Of a DNA stretch of 64,000 bases, positions 33,260 to 44,481 are shown in pieces. How positions within the stretch are numbered: position 1 is the stretch's first letter; the number at the start of each line of letters is the position of its first letter. Source of the stretch: Phlegmacium glaucopus (taxonomy: Eukaryota > Basidiomycota > Agaricomycetes > Agaricales > Cortinariaceae); the NCBI GenBank assembly GCA_015039465.1, contig MU130698.1:499742-563741 (forward strand), in the 5' to 3' direction. The notes beneath the pieces were generated by a model. That model did no database searches. It was not told the origin of the DNA and worked only from the letters and a program-made list of their open reading frames with translations. The position numbers and the translations under genes were made by a program.

Positions 33260-34622
33260 TTACCATTTGTTTTGCTTTTTCTTTTTTTTTGCCGGACCTT
33301 CGACGAGTGGGGATTCTCCCTCGGTGGCCGTAGCATCATCGTCTTCATCCACCGCCCTCTTTTTTCCATCCACTTTCGACAACACAAGTGTACCGGTGTC
33401 TTCTTGGGTGAGAGCGAGTTCGGGAATGGACCTTGAATTATTGTTTTCTGAATTGACACTGGGGCCGGGGACGGGGACGGGAGTTGATGCTCTGGCGATG
33501 AGGGCTGTTGATATTGACATTAATTTTGTAATAAACATTGAGAAATTGTGTCGTTACCCGGGTGAAATGAGTTGGCAGCCCTTATTTGGTCTCTCTTTTT
33601 GCTGGGGGATTGAGGAAGGAACGTGGGCCCCTTTAGCGCCAGGCTTTTATAGGGAGATGGCACCCGTCTGGTGGCAGGCTCGAGAATCTGAATCTCTGTC
33701 GCTGTCGCGGAAAATGTGTTGCTTCCTATTCCATTGCTATTTTTGTCTCTGATCGCATAGTGTCTCAATTGGAAGTGAACGAGAACCAGGGATCCTTTGA
33801 GCGAGAGCTCCAGGTCGTGAATTCTGATAAGTTTGCCTTGAGTATCGTACACACGCATTGGGTCCACTCGCCATTTATGAATGATATTTTCGAAAGTGGT
33901 CTGGAACCTGTCTCCGATTGGGTATCCATTTGACCAGTCCTCGTCGTCGGTGGCTGTCATTGGCATGATTAGATTGTGAATATCTTGAGATTTAAGTTAC
34001 GTACAATCGTATGGGATGCTCTGTGCTCACATCGTCAGTGTTGGGATGTATATAACTTTCAGCAAAATAAGCACCCACCCTCTTCTCGAACAGAGGCCAA
34101 GAGAATTTGATCGCCTTTTCTCGCTTTGATGTATCCCAGGTTATGAAATGTACTGGGCTGGGACCGTCAGTCACCACTTTCCTTTGAAGATTTTCGAAGC
34201 ATTCAAGGCCGGTTTGGAAGTCTGACTTGAATTCTGGGTGTCCGTCGGGGGCGACTATTTGGAATTGCACTTTGGCCGTTTCTAAAGCAGCATGAGGGAA
34301 GCCAGGATTGAAGTTGCCATGGGCGTCTACGAAAAGTCGATCGCTGGATACGGTGCCGACCACGGTACATGTCGCTTTCTCAGAGGGAGTATGCTGGTTA
34401 TCAAGCGCCGCAATCATTAGATCGTTCTGGTTGCCGGTTTTCATCCACGCAATTTGAGAAACAAAGTCAGCTGAAGCAACATAAGTTGGCGTATTTAGCA
34501 AGGTTGCCCGCATCCATGGAGCACTAAAGTCGGACTCGTGGGAAATTGCTGGCGTGCTTATGAGCTGATTGAGATTTGATTTAGTCCATAAGAAACAAAA
34601 TTTCGCACCTAACAGTATCCAT
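33260..34622 (-). CDS. Hypothetical protein, 382 residues (parent of the fragment at 8444-8820)
   Basis: Five exons (34609-34622, 34079-34556, 34005-34020, 33558-33953, 33260-33504) join in frame to 382 residues. The tiny 14- and 16-base exons were placed because they restore frame with GT-AG ends. The N-terminal half contains APWMRATLLNTPTY, IAALDNQHTPSEKATCTVVG and TWDTSKREKAIKFSW. The middle has DDEDWSNGYPIGDRFQTTFE and LRHYAIRDKNSNGIGSNTFS. The C-terminal 80 residues are charged and end in a KKKKK run that could act as a nuclear signal. I recognise it only as a type of uncharacterised agaric protein. Part of its 3' end is copied inside a TIR element 25 kb away. Confidence 0.68.
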
Positions 34623-35094
34623 TTTTTTTCCCTTGGATTGGAGGGAAAGGAGGAGCAGCAGAAGTTTCTTTAAATTTAAACTTACGTTCCTTATCTTTGT
34701 CCCATCGACGGTCGGGTTACGATAGTAAAACCGGCGGAAGTCTGTTTTTCAAAATGCTGGTCTTCATTCATTTTTCCATTTTTGTTTAAAGCGCCTGCAT
34801 CCGTCCATCAGGAAGCAGGAAATTTATAAGTATTTTCTTGGTAAAATCCATTGTGCAGATAGTTTTCGGCTCATTGCCGTAGTGGCCAGTAGCTACTGTG
34901 TGTCTAGGTAGTTTGCGTTGCTTCTATGTTCTCCCAATAGCTATTAGCTTACTGTCAGTAGTCTCAATATCCTTTCATCAGAGACCTATAGCATCGGTAG
35001 AAGAGGTAGTTGAGACAACTCAGCAGTAGTGATCTTGACCAAGAATTCCGATGAAGCCAGGAATAAAAGTAATTAATCATAGGGAGAAATGATG
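34623..35094. other. Intergenic between hypothetical gene and Plavaka element
   Basis: No gene is seen. It probably contains the promoter of the minus-strand gene at 33260-34622 and the 3' end of the Plavaka element. The reverse strand near 34880 reads CACTACGGCAATGAGCCG, a conceivable transposon end of CACTA style, but no matching partner end was found. Confidence 0.35.
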
Positions 35095-37619
35095 TTATTT
35101 TTGGTGATGAAGACGCTTGCGGGATACATGGAGATCGAGTAAGTACCGTAGAAGGAAAAAATCATGATGGCGAAGATAGGGATTGAGGAAAAAGCTTGTT
35201 GCATCGTCAAGAACTGTAGCTGATGTCCACGTATTGGGTACATTGCGACCAAATTTTGGAGCAAGGTGGCAGCTCCGTACTATCTTGGTCACAGGAATGA
35301 TAGACGCGCGTTGACGATGGTTGTGAGACGACCTTGAAATTGTGAACATGTTCGTGTCGAGATCAGGGGCCTTTCGGAGTGGCGTGTACCAATGGACGTA
35401 GGCAAGAGGATGGTTGTATTGGCCGAATTCAGCGGGCAATTTGAATATTACCCGCACCTGAGCAACACGGAGTCCTACAGAGGAGAGAGTAAGTACTAGT
35501 ACTAAGGAGTGAGGTTAGATGTTTAGATTTTAAGCGTACCACTTAAAGGACCACCCGCTGCAACGCTTGGGCTCTCTTGGACAAGCACCGTACTAAATCG
35601 ACTTGGAACAGCTTGTTTTATACCTTGCGAAGTGATCGCAGCTTTGACCGCTTTGACGGCATGGATAATATCTGGTGTCGATTTCGATGTGACTTCAGGG
35701 ATTGCGGGGAGGACAAATCTGACTTGCTTGTAGAGATCAAATGTAGATGTGGTAGTTGGCGCGGTGTTGCCAACCAGTGATGTGGTGCCAATGAACGAAG
35801 AAAGGTGTTGTAAGAAATCTACTGCTCCAAAATCATCAACAAGGGACCTTACTGAAACGCTGTGCAGAGCGGGTTTCTTTGCAATGGCATAACATTCCTT
35901 CATTTCATCTTCTGCAGTTAATTCCTCTTCGTCATCCTCTTCGTCATCATCATCGTCATCTTCGCCTTGATCCGCCCCATCCTCATCACCGTCCTTCAAT
36001 ATGTGAGCAGTATAGCCTGGAACAGCCCATTGAAGGTACAGACAGAAGCGCTGGATGGACTCCTGGCGGCGGAGCCAGATCGTCATTTGCTTGATGAATT
36101 CTTTCTTATTGGTTGCCTTGTACCCCATTTTCGCAAGATCAATGTGCAGGCGCTCGGTGCCTTCTGTGTTGAATCCGTCAGCGGTTCCATGTGATCGGAT
36201 CGCGTCGATGTAGTGTTTGATATTGTGAAGTTTACTGATATTAAAGTGTTTTCGTATGTCGAGGTCGTTGAAGATGTATTTGTTGTCATGGAAAGTGAGC
36301 CAGGCTGCATCGAGGAGACCCAGAGATTCATCGGTGTGGGTCTCAAAGTGAGCATAGTAGATGAAATCCAAGACACTGCGAACAGCGCGGATGACGGCCG
36401 GGTCTGTGGCATCCGCAAGGACTGCGAGAAAGACCTTTTCCATATTTTTATGCTCAGTTCCAGTCCACTGTGTCGTTAATGAAATACCTTTCTTGAAATG
36501 TCGGAGGCTTGGATGAGGTGACATGGACTGAAACCGCCGGTCAACTTCACCCACACCACCTTCAGTCGCTTCCGTTGCCCAACTTGAGATGTGGTCCTTG
36601 AAAATGCCCTTATGGAGTTGATGGAGGATGTCGGGTGTCATGCTGGTGAATATATTGCAGTGGGGGAGATCTTCCCAGAAGGGGTTGACTGCTCGAAGGC
36701 TGTGTTTGTCAAACTCTGGTGGGTTTTCGCCGTTGGCTTCTTCACCAAGGACTCGGATTGTTGTTTCAGGATCCCGCAACTCAGAGAAAAGTCGAGCGCC
36801 ACGTTCTTTGGGATCTACGATACATCTTGGACAGGCGCTTTCTTTGCAACAGGCGACGAGACATTGTTCTGGATAATCAGCGATGTAAGCAGCCAAGATT
36901 GGATAGACGGTCCGGATGAAACCATCAGCGCATTGCATGTCAACGCCGTTTTTCCCAGCATCAACCAATGGCTTTAGAAGGGTACGCATGCATTCGTGAA
37001 ACAGTTGATAGCCCTCGATAGAACGCCTTTTCTTCGAGAAGCATTCAAGCTTAGAGACAGGTAAGTAACCAATAAGGACCATAGCTCGCGCAGATGGCTG
37101 ACGACGGGTTTCTTTCTCGATGTTGCCAATGCTCATGTACACAGGCCATGCTTGCTTATCGCCAGCGTAGCGTGTGAGCTGCGTCTTGTCAGAAGAGACA
37201 ATAACAGGAGCAATTGTGACACCATCGGGTAACTCCGTCTAAGAAGGCAGTGTGAGTTCGTTTCTCACCTCACATACTGATTGACCATTACAAACCTGCA
37301 TAGACCACCACCAATCGCCTGTCCACATCTCGCTATACTCACGATTTGTCCCATCTTTATTTCTGTAAACTCTCTTTGGTGCGTAAAATTGTTTTCCTTT
37401 GAATGCTGGGTTTGCCATTAACTCCTTGATGCATTCGACAGGATCCCTATGCCAGAGCTCTGCATCCTCCGTCTTTAGATCGCCGTTTGTACCCATAATA
37501 TCACCTTGGATCCGAAATGGCGTGCATGACTCAGACTCTCTGCCTCCATCGAAGAAACACAAGAATTCCACAGCAGTCCCTGAGCCTGAGGTGCGTCTCC
37601 CACGTAAACAGACAGCCAC
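35095..37619 (-). CDS. Plavaka transposase (CMC superfamily), N-terminally shortened
   Basis: Exons 37296-37619, 35540-37238 and 35095-35474 join in frame to about 800 codons without a stop. The text matches Plavaka transposases: AELWHRDPVECIKELMANPA, EMWTGDWWWSMQ, IAPVIVSSDKTQLTRYAGDK, SARAMVLIGYLPVSKLECFS, ADYPEQCLVACC then CPRC, MTPDILHQLHKGIFKDH and HGTADGFNTEGTERLHIDL. An acidic stretch (D/E-rich, near 35930-35975) precedes the C-terminal domain. Family members have some 250 further residues before CTPFRIQGDIMG; here similarity stops near 37520, where the opposite strand begins to encode the DUF6532 gene. The first 35 or so residues given are therefore probably not native. It could still be expressed from a chance start. 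Confidence 0.8.
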
Positions 37620-39401
37620 TGGGAAACAAAGTGCACTGGGTAAGCTTGCACATTTCGTCTGAATATGTAGGGTGTTATATTCAAGTGTTATTCTCTTTTA
37701 CTTTCAGATCAAAATGCTGTTGACGCCAATGCAAAGAAGATTCAAAACCTTACAAAAAAGCTCGCGAAGGCAAAACAAGATGAAAAAAAGGTCAAACAAC
37801 TTGGTTCGTCAAGCTTATGTTCATCGTATTTTGATATATGTATCATATCTTTTAATTTCTAGCTTTGCAGCTCGACAGTGATGAAGATGAGTACGAAAGT
37901 GAGGAGAAGGATTCTGAGGATTTACCAGGCTTTCGCACTTCGGTATTACCATTTAACATTAATCCTCGTCTTAAATTCTCATGGGCTGACAAATTCTGTG
38001 GCTAGATTACCCAACTCCCATCCGTGAAAGTACCTTCAAAGCCAAATCAATCCACGAAACTGCGTCGCTCAAATGTTAGTCAGGAACGTGCAGGTCTAGC
38101 TAACCCCACTATGCACCTCTCGAACCGGACATTTCTCAAAGTACCGCACGAGCCAACATCTGCTACACCTGAGCCTACATATCCGAGTCACGGAAGTTCC
38201 CCATCTCGTTATACCTCACCATCAAGTGCTGGTTATGCAGGCGACGCGCTTCCATCTCATTCATCTCCTTATGACAGCTCATCCCAACACTCTTCATTGC
38301 CGGCACCACCCCCACTACAGAATAAGCAGTCCCTTCTTGTGGCGGAGCTCCTTGCGGGTGTTGCAGCCAGTAGCCGGCCCAAAGCATTGGATTACGTTGA
38401 TGTTGTGAACGCCCTTCTTGTGCGAACTATGTTCGACTATGAGGGTTTGGTTTCAACTCACGACGCTTTCCCAAGTCCTGCTCTGCATCGTCAATGGGCT
38501 CTGCGTTGCTGGAAAAAAGCATCTAAAGATGCTGATGAGTTCTACGAACTATCTGATAGAATGTGCAACCTTGTAAGCTCTTTTTTTGTACCACCGCTTA
38601 TATTCTGATAAACCCTATCATATGAAGATAAAAAAGCGTGGCTCGCGAATCCGTGGTCATGTCCTGGCGATTGTTCGGCCACAAATTATTGCAATATATG
38701 GCTTCAACCGTAAAGTTACCCCACAGGCAAAAACACGCAACAGGACATTGTGCGAGACGCTCTTGGACAATGGGGCTTTTCATTATAAGGTTGTATTTTC
38801 TTCTGACTCGACATATCATTCAATGTTTATAATCAAATATCCCTTCAGGATACTGGCACGCTTACCGGCTTTGGTCAAAATAAGATTATATCTGAGATTC
38901 TATATCTTGCATGGTTCGAAGACAAGACATCTCAAGGCCCACTTCTTCAGCATTACTTCAACCCTATCCCAATTGAAACACTCGCCTTTATCCTCACTGT
39001 GGTACATGCTTTAACATCTCGCCTCATTTTAATTTCACTGACATGGCATTGTAGATTGATTTCTGTCTTCGTGAGTGGTCAACTGGGACTTTTACACAAG
39101 CAAAATTCTTTGAAAAGGACGTTCTTGATACCCACAAGTCCTACCGTCTTGAAGTTGAGGCCTGGAGCGCTATCAACCCTGCTGTCATTGAAAATATCCA
39201 TAAGAAGTTATTCAACCGTGCGCTGTGAGTGTCTTCATCACCGTGATAGATCATTACTAACAGATCATTAGTCGCAGTGCTGGTGTTGTTGATTCCACCT
39301 CCACAGTACCTTCTTGCCTTCAGGGTGCAATCAAGGACCGTGTACAGACAGAGCTTGATGGTCGAACTGGTGAGACAGATAGTGAAATCTCAGATGCATA
39401 G
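37399..39401 (+). CDS. DUF6532-domain protein, start uncertain
   Basis: Eight exons (about 37399-37639, 37708-37803, 37863-37942, 38006-38572, 38628-38789, 38849-39001, 39055-39224, 39272-39401) join in frame with GT-AG ends. The N-terminal third is polar, with SDSLPPSKKHKNS, a short coiled segment (KKIQNLTKKLAKAKQDEKKV) and a serine/proline-rich stretch. From about 38390 the DUF6532 domain follows: ALDYVDVVNALLVRTMFDYE, RGSRIRGHVLAIVRPQIIAI, QHYFNPIPIETLAFILTVID and LREWSTGTFTQAKFFEKDVL. DUF6532 genes are agaric-specific, function unknown, and I recall them beside Plavaka transposons. The first exon overlaps the Plavaka exon on the other strand from 37399 to 37619; true coding probably starts near 37515. 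Confidence 0.72.
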
Positions 39402-40826
39402 ATATTTGTGGTATTTGGCCTTCTGCCTACAGTTAGGTAGCTTGAATATGTGTATATAGTCAGGCTTGTACTAAATATAAATTCTATCTGTCTCCCAATC
39501 ACTATTGTCAATTTCATTTGAACAAATGACCAGAGATTGATCCTAGGACTCTGAGCCTGAGTATACTACTATGAGCCAGTAGCCTTCATAGATTGGAAAC
39601 AATGCAAGCAACAGATAATTAGGTTGGATTACTGAGCCATGGGTTAACTTGGTAGCTTTGGTAGACAGAGAGCAATTGATACAACCTAGAGCTACCTAGT
39701 GGAATTAGAAAACTATTGGTATCTACTGAGATTAACAGGCAGCTATGGAAGCTATGCACCAGGGGACTTGTGTACTGAAAAACTCAGGATACCATGGCTA
39801 CTGGGAGCTACTGACTCAAGTCAGCTCCTCCTGATGTCCCTAATAATAAAAATATCAGAGATCGTGAACCATGGTCGGTGGTCGTGTATTGGTTGCAAAG
39901 TTCGTTGGCCAGCCTGACATGAATCGTGTTGAATAGCTTCATGAGAGATCGTGCAAGTGACATACCTTGCAAGGCATTGCTTCACATCCTCAGTGATTTC
40001 TGGAACGGCGGTTTTTAATTTTTTTTACACTATCTTGGAAATGATCGGAGTGGATGGGCGGATGCAATCTGCGGAATGTAGCGAATTGGGCTGCAAGAAT
40101 ATTTACAACTAGGAAAAGGCTTGTGAGTCTCGCTTCGCCTGACATGTCATACTTCGCATCTTTGGAAATGCGAAGTCAATATCTTTATATTAACGTCATG
40201 TGAAGTTGCTTTTGCTTACAATCGAAATTCTCGAATTGTTGAATGGGTCCTACGAAAATGTGGATAAGTCAATGCCTCACATTTATTATTTGTAACCTTG
40301 AGCTGAACATTCGATATCTTGCAAGTCGTTGCTTAATAACACGTTGGTGCCGGCATCGTCATCTGGAAACAGGGGTTACTGCGGCTATTGGAATGGAGAT
40401 ATTTATTTTATTTGGGTGGCGGACTTAATTATGTAATAGGAAGCATTGTCATGCGTTGTCTCGCTCAAGACGATGATGGAAGGATTAGTGAAGCAATTCA
40501 ACAATAGTGTTAGTGAGCACCGCCAAAGGTTGTCTGATTATGGAGTGTATATCGACCCAGTCGGTTACAGACTTTGGCCACTGTTGTATGTGATGCAAAC
40601 AAACATCTATTGTTTTTTCTCACAAGGGTAGCCTTGTGAGACATTCCGCGTTGGTACCTCGACGGCGTAATGGAAAGCTATCTACGATGGCTTGAAAACA
40701 TTTGCGATTGAAGATCGTTGCTACCCTGACGATTATAATTAAATGATGAGGTCATAACGTCTAGTTCTGTGAATCGTCTCTTTCTCCCGTCCTTCGTTCT
40801 ATTGTGTTTGCATTCTGCTGCGTGTC
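39402..40826. other. About 1.4 kb without a recognised gene
   Basis: It contains several CTACTGGG/AGCTACT-type words (39540-39830) but no clear repeat structure and no convincing coding sequence. It may include the outer end of the DUF6532/Plavaka insertion. Confidence 0.35.
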
Positions 40827-41623
40827 ATGACTACGTTGCTGCATAAGTTTGTTTTGTCCTATCCCGACGTTACACTCTCGCACACAGAATATGGGCGGCA
40901 TTTCCACCTAGGCCATGGCGCCCGCTTGTTTTCTTCACCAACGCAACATATTCAATCCTTTGTGGAGATAGAGGGGTTGCCTTATCGGTTTATAGTGGTC
41001 GGTCGATTGATGTCTTTCAAGGTCGTCGACGATCCGGTAAGTGGCCTCAATATACATGAAGATATTTAGTGTTAAAATCATTATATTCTCAGTTTGGACA
41101 TCATCTATGTATTAACATCGGTCAAATTGAATCTCCATCGGCTTTTGCAGACATGTTTCGTCGCCAGCTGGTTACATTACAGAGGGTAGAGGAAAGTGAC
41201 AGGGCGAACGTCTATATTCATGGGCAGGTTTGTCATCAAACATAAACATAGGAGGCAGCATGTTCATTAATGAGTTAGCATATTCAATGGCGTACTTCGA
41301 ATGACCAGTTGGCATTAACAACTTACGCCCAATATGATATTCATAACTCCCCTCTATCTTCCTCAGATATTGGATCCTTTGTGTTGGCGACTGTCGAACT
41401 CCGGTGCTTAGATGTTATTTGCAGTGCTTCTACATTTTTGAGGGTAAGCCTCGTTATAATTCATCCATTGTTGCTTTCGAAGACAGCTGTGATTTAGTCG
41501 TATTGGATGGAGGCTTTTGAGCTAGGTTCCCTAAAGGCGAATAATTGTTCGGACGAGGAATTTGTTAAAAATATTATTGAGCATTGGCAATTGTTAAATC
41601 CTTCCATCGTCTCAAATACATGA
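40827..41623 (+). CDS. Hypothetical protein, 211 residues, left of the Helitron
   Basis: Four exons (40827-41036, 41093-41227, 41279-41443, 41498-41623) each have a length divisible by three and join in frame to 211 residues. Text includes YPDVTLSHTEYGRHFHLGHG, FVEIEGLPYRFIVVGRLMSF, ANVYIHGQIQWRT and IGSFVLATVELRCLDVI, alternating strands that look like small beta-barrel modules. I do not recognise a family. A fold similar to single-strand DNA-binding OB domains would make sense beside a Helitron, but that is a guess from the strand pattern only. No stop or frameshift interrupts it. Confidence 0.5.
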
Positions 41624-41821
41624 TTTCTTTCGAGTGTGTAGTGTTTCGGACCTGAACAGTCCATATCTGCAAAATCCCATTCGGTTTTATTTATGTTATT
41701 TAGTTATTTATTTGATGTTGTCATACGTCTACAATCTAGTTCAATTGTTTAGTTTCGGTGAGGACAGAGGCAATGCTTATAATGAATCGTACTCCACGGT
41801 TATCTTTCAATGTCAAATACA

Positions 41822-42812
41822 TCAGGGCAAAGCTACATTCATACTATTTGGACATCTGGGGTTGACACACTCCAAGCCCAATCGCCATTTGAAATCCGAA
41901 TCTCCAATGTCATTTATTGACGAGCATGAGGACCCACATTCACCGCTGCCATCAAAACCTGCCCAATGCATAAGTGCAACGCCTTCGAGTGTACTAGTTC
42001 GTCTCCAGATGCATGCGCAGGCATATTCGCATGGTGCATTTCGTGGGTAATACGCTCCGATATATTGAATGCCGCGCCTAGCCAGTTGGTCAACTTCAAA
42101 TTGATGAATTCTGACCATTCCACGGACTGCTTCACGTCGTGACAACAGGTTGGGATAGAAGCAATACAAATGAGTTGGTGTGAGGATGTTGTATTGAGAC
42201 GTGAAGGATGAGGATACAAGGACGGGGACGATTGACGATGTCTTGGAAAGCGTGATTGTAGTGATTGCGCCCTAAGCGTGGTGTTGATAAGTAAAATAAA
42301 TTAAAAAAAGAAAGCTATCCCAATAAAGAGAGCTTTACTGAGGTTCGTCTCAATTTAACAAAACGAGTTGCACACTCGTCATAAGGGGCGCTCGGACACC
42401 CATCAAAATCAACAGTCGACCCTGAGCAGGTGAGGTATGCCTTCAACCTCTCCAGCCCGTATTGTGACCCATCAGGGACAATGATGTTTAGATCTTTAGG
42501 CGTTACATCATCAATGCTCAGAACATTCCAAGCGGCAGAACCAACGACCACGGCGCTGATGTCTTTTGTTAAGATGAAGAAGGTCGAGATATCGTCAACA
42601 AAAGGTCTGAGAATGTCATTGATGCGTCATCGAATCAAAGCCTGGACAGTTCTTCTGGCATAGTTATTGCCCTGGCTGAGTTTGACTAATGTCGTCCACG
42701 AGCAATGAATGGCGATACTGGTAAGGAGCTCTGCGACGCAGAATACGGCCGTGGCTGCAGACGATGTCTTATGGCGTAGGCGTGAGGAACGTCTGACAAT
42801 GTTTTCATTCAT
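41822..42812 (-). pseudogene. Hypothetical agaric protein gene with one internal TGA
   Basis: Exons 42339-42812 and 41822-42271 join in phase to 307 codons. The text fits an uncharacterised agaric family with a nucleotidyltransferase-like core: VVVGSAAWNVLSIDDVTPKD, LNIIVPDGSQYGLERL, then IVPVLVSSSFTSQYNILTPT, YCFYPNLLSRREAV, CACIWRRTS and KWRLGLECVNPRCPNS. One in-frame TGA at 42627-42629 interrupts it between ALIR and RINDILRPFVDD. Reading continues perfectly on both sides, so it is a single-base lesion, probably CGA to TGA. Related genes are usually one of several lineage-specific paralogues; the cellular role is unknown. Confidence 0.6.
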
Positions 42813-42905
42813 GTTGTTAGTGACAGGGGAAGAAGGCGGTAGATAAACAATTTTATTTTTATTTTGGTTCTGTAAGTTTTGAATTCCATACAGACAGCAC
42901 GACAA

Positions 42906-43643
42906 TCATCTGCTAAGGTTGTGTTTGAAAAACCTAAAAATACATTAGACGATGTTGGTTTTTAATTTAAAATCGGGTGAATGAAAAAATGGATGCGTTA
43001 CACATACATTTTGAGCCTTTGACGGATTTCAGGGATTTCGTGAGTGCGGATATCCATCATTCCTTTCAGTTTACTCCACTTCAGAACCAATAGGTTTCCC
43101 CACCAGGGTCGTCCGAGCTTGGGGAATGCATTGTCAATCAAAATGTTTCGATCACAATGATCGGTTTCATTGTCTTGGGGCTAATCGAACGGAAGCGTGG
43201 TGCGAATGGCGAAAGTCAGCATACATCGTTATCTGGAATGGAAAGATGATTCGGCTGACCTGCGGCTCCATCACCAGGCAATAGACAATGTCTTCATTCG
43301 CTTCGGTGGTGTCAATTTCTGGAAGTGGGATGAAGCTTTTACTTAAGTCCATGATGTTTCGAGCGCCATGGTAGTCCATGGCCAGCCATCGTTGTATCGC
43401 CATATCTTGAGGCCTCCAAGGGTAATTGACTCCAAAATCAACCGGCACCGAGACGATATGAAATCTGGAAGTGCATGTACCTAGCAGGAGTCCGTAGTAG
43501 TTGTCTGTTTGCTGTTAACATGGTGTTCAGTCCACAACGAAAGTTCTTTAATTTTATTTATTTATTTTTAATTTTGTCTTGAAACGTACCGGCACTTGAG
43601 TTCTGATTTGCTTGTGAACGAGGTCTATATTGGTGTCTTCCAT
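42906..43643 (-). pseudogene. Hypothetical gene with a one-base frameshift
   Basis: The start ATG is at 43643. The first exon (43590-43643) joins to an exon starting at 43511, reading VPQTDNYYGLLLGTCTSRFH, then FGVNYPWRPQDMAIQRWLAM and LPEIDTTEANEDIVYCLVME. A short intron leads to ITMYADFRHSHHASVRLA. There the frame hits a TGA, while the next frame continues with DNETDHCDRNILIDNAFPKL and, after an intron with AT-rich interior, ends LKMFFKHNLSR and stop at 42906. The switch falls in a CCCC run near 43178, so one extra C is the simplest explanation. The family is unknown. It starts only a few bases from, and is divergent to, the plus-strand frame at 43630. Confidence 0.5.
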
Positions 43644-44445
43644 ACCAGGGGATCTAGCATGTAATGATGAGAAAGAAAGGAAAGGGGTAGAATTCGTAAA
43701 CTTTATACACCATCAGGTAGTAAACAGAGTCCAACAAACTTTTACGCCGTTCTCATCGACGGCTACCAAGTGTAAGCGAATCGCGCAGAACATCGTTCGG
43801 TCATATGAGAGAATGTTAGGGAATGGGACCTTCGAGGATAGGTAAATAAGAGTTTCATCCCACAAGTTTTGATACGATTTTGCTTACGTTGTGAATTTAA
43901 AAGTGAAATATTAAGCTATTGGATGTTCATTGATGGGGTTCCCATTCATGAGGAGATGAATAAAGCCAGCGTCAACATTATACGTGCCCTATGTAATTCT
44001 CAGCCAAGGGTAACTTGGGCAAGAATCAGTTCACGACAGAAATTGTATCAGTTCATTGCGTCGCTCGACTTGGACACGCAATTCGCCATTCGGCATGGCG
44101 TTCAATCGCGGTTATGGGCGAAATATGCACATTCGATGTCGGGTGGTGGCACTTCCGCAACGGGCAGCACTAGTCTTCCAAATAGCACGCTGGGAACTGG
44201 TACACTAACGATGTTGAATGAAGTGACGTCTCCATTGAGTTCCGATACTCCCAGAGTTAACAGGTAAATGATCGTTGACTGCTGATTGAACATTAATTTA
44301 CGTTGTCAAAAGGAGACACACCGTCGATGACACCCTCACCTTCTTCGATGGGCAGATCATGCATGAGGTGTTACACCTGTATTCGATTACGAATTTAAAA
44401 AAGACCTGTCAACGACATTTCAGCTGTTCAACATCGACGATGTGA
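43630..44445 (+). pseudogene. Frame upstream of the Helitron Rep-helicase, start and end unclear
   Basis: Exons about 43630-43841, 43916-44263 and 44313-44445 join with GT-AG ends. They read FVNFIHHQVVNRVQQTFTPF, SYWMFIDGVPIHEEMNKASV, LYQFIASLDLDTQFAIRHGV and RRHTVDDTLTFFDGQIMHE. No ATG opens the first exon. Past QIMHE the better-looking continuation (TPVFDYEFKKDLSTTFQLFN) lies in a different frame, suggesting an indel near 44360. It may be an N-terminal part or companion of the Helitron protein that starts 37 bases later. I do not recognise a named domain. Confidence 0.45.
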
Positions 44446-44481
44446 ACAGCAATATATACGCTCATTAGCCAAGCATCAAGT

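Noticed and set aside
33174..33752. 192-codon plus-strand frame
   Set aside because: It lies antisense to exons of the minus-strand gene at 33260-34622, whose splice joins restore a long frame and which has a paralogous fragment in the same sense.
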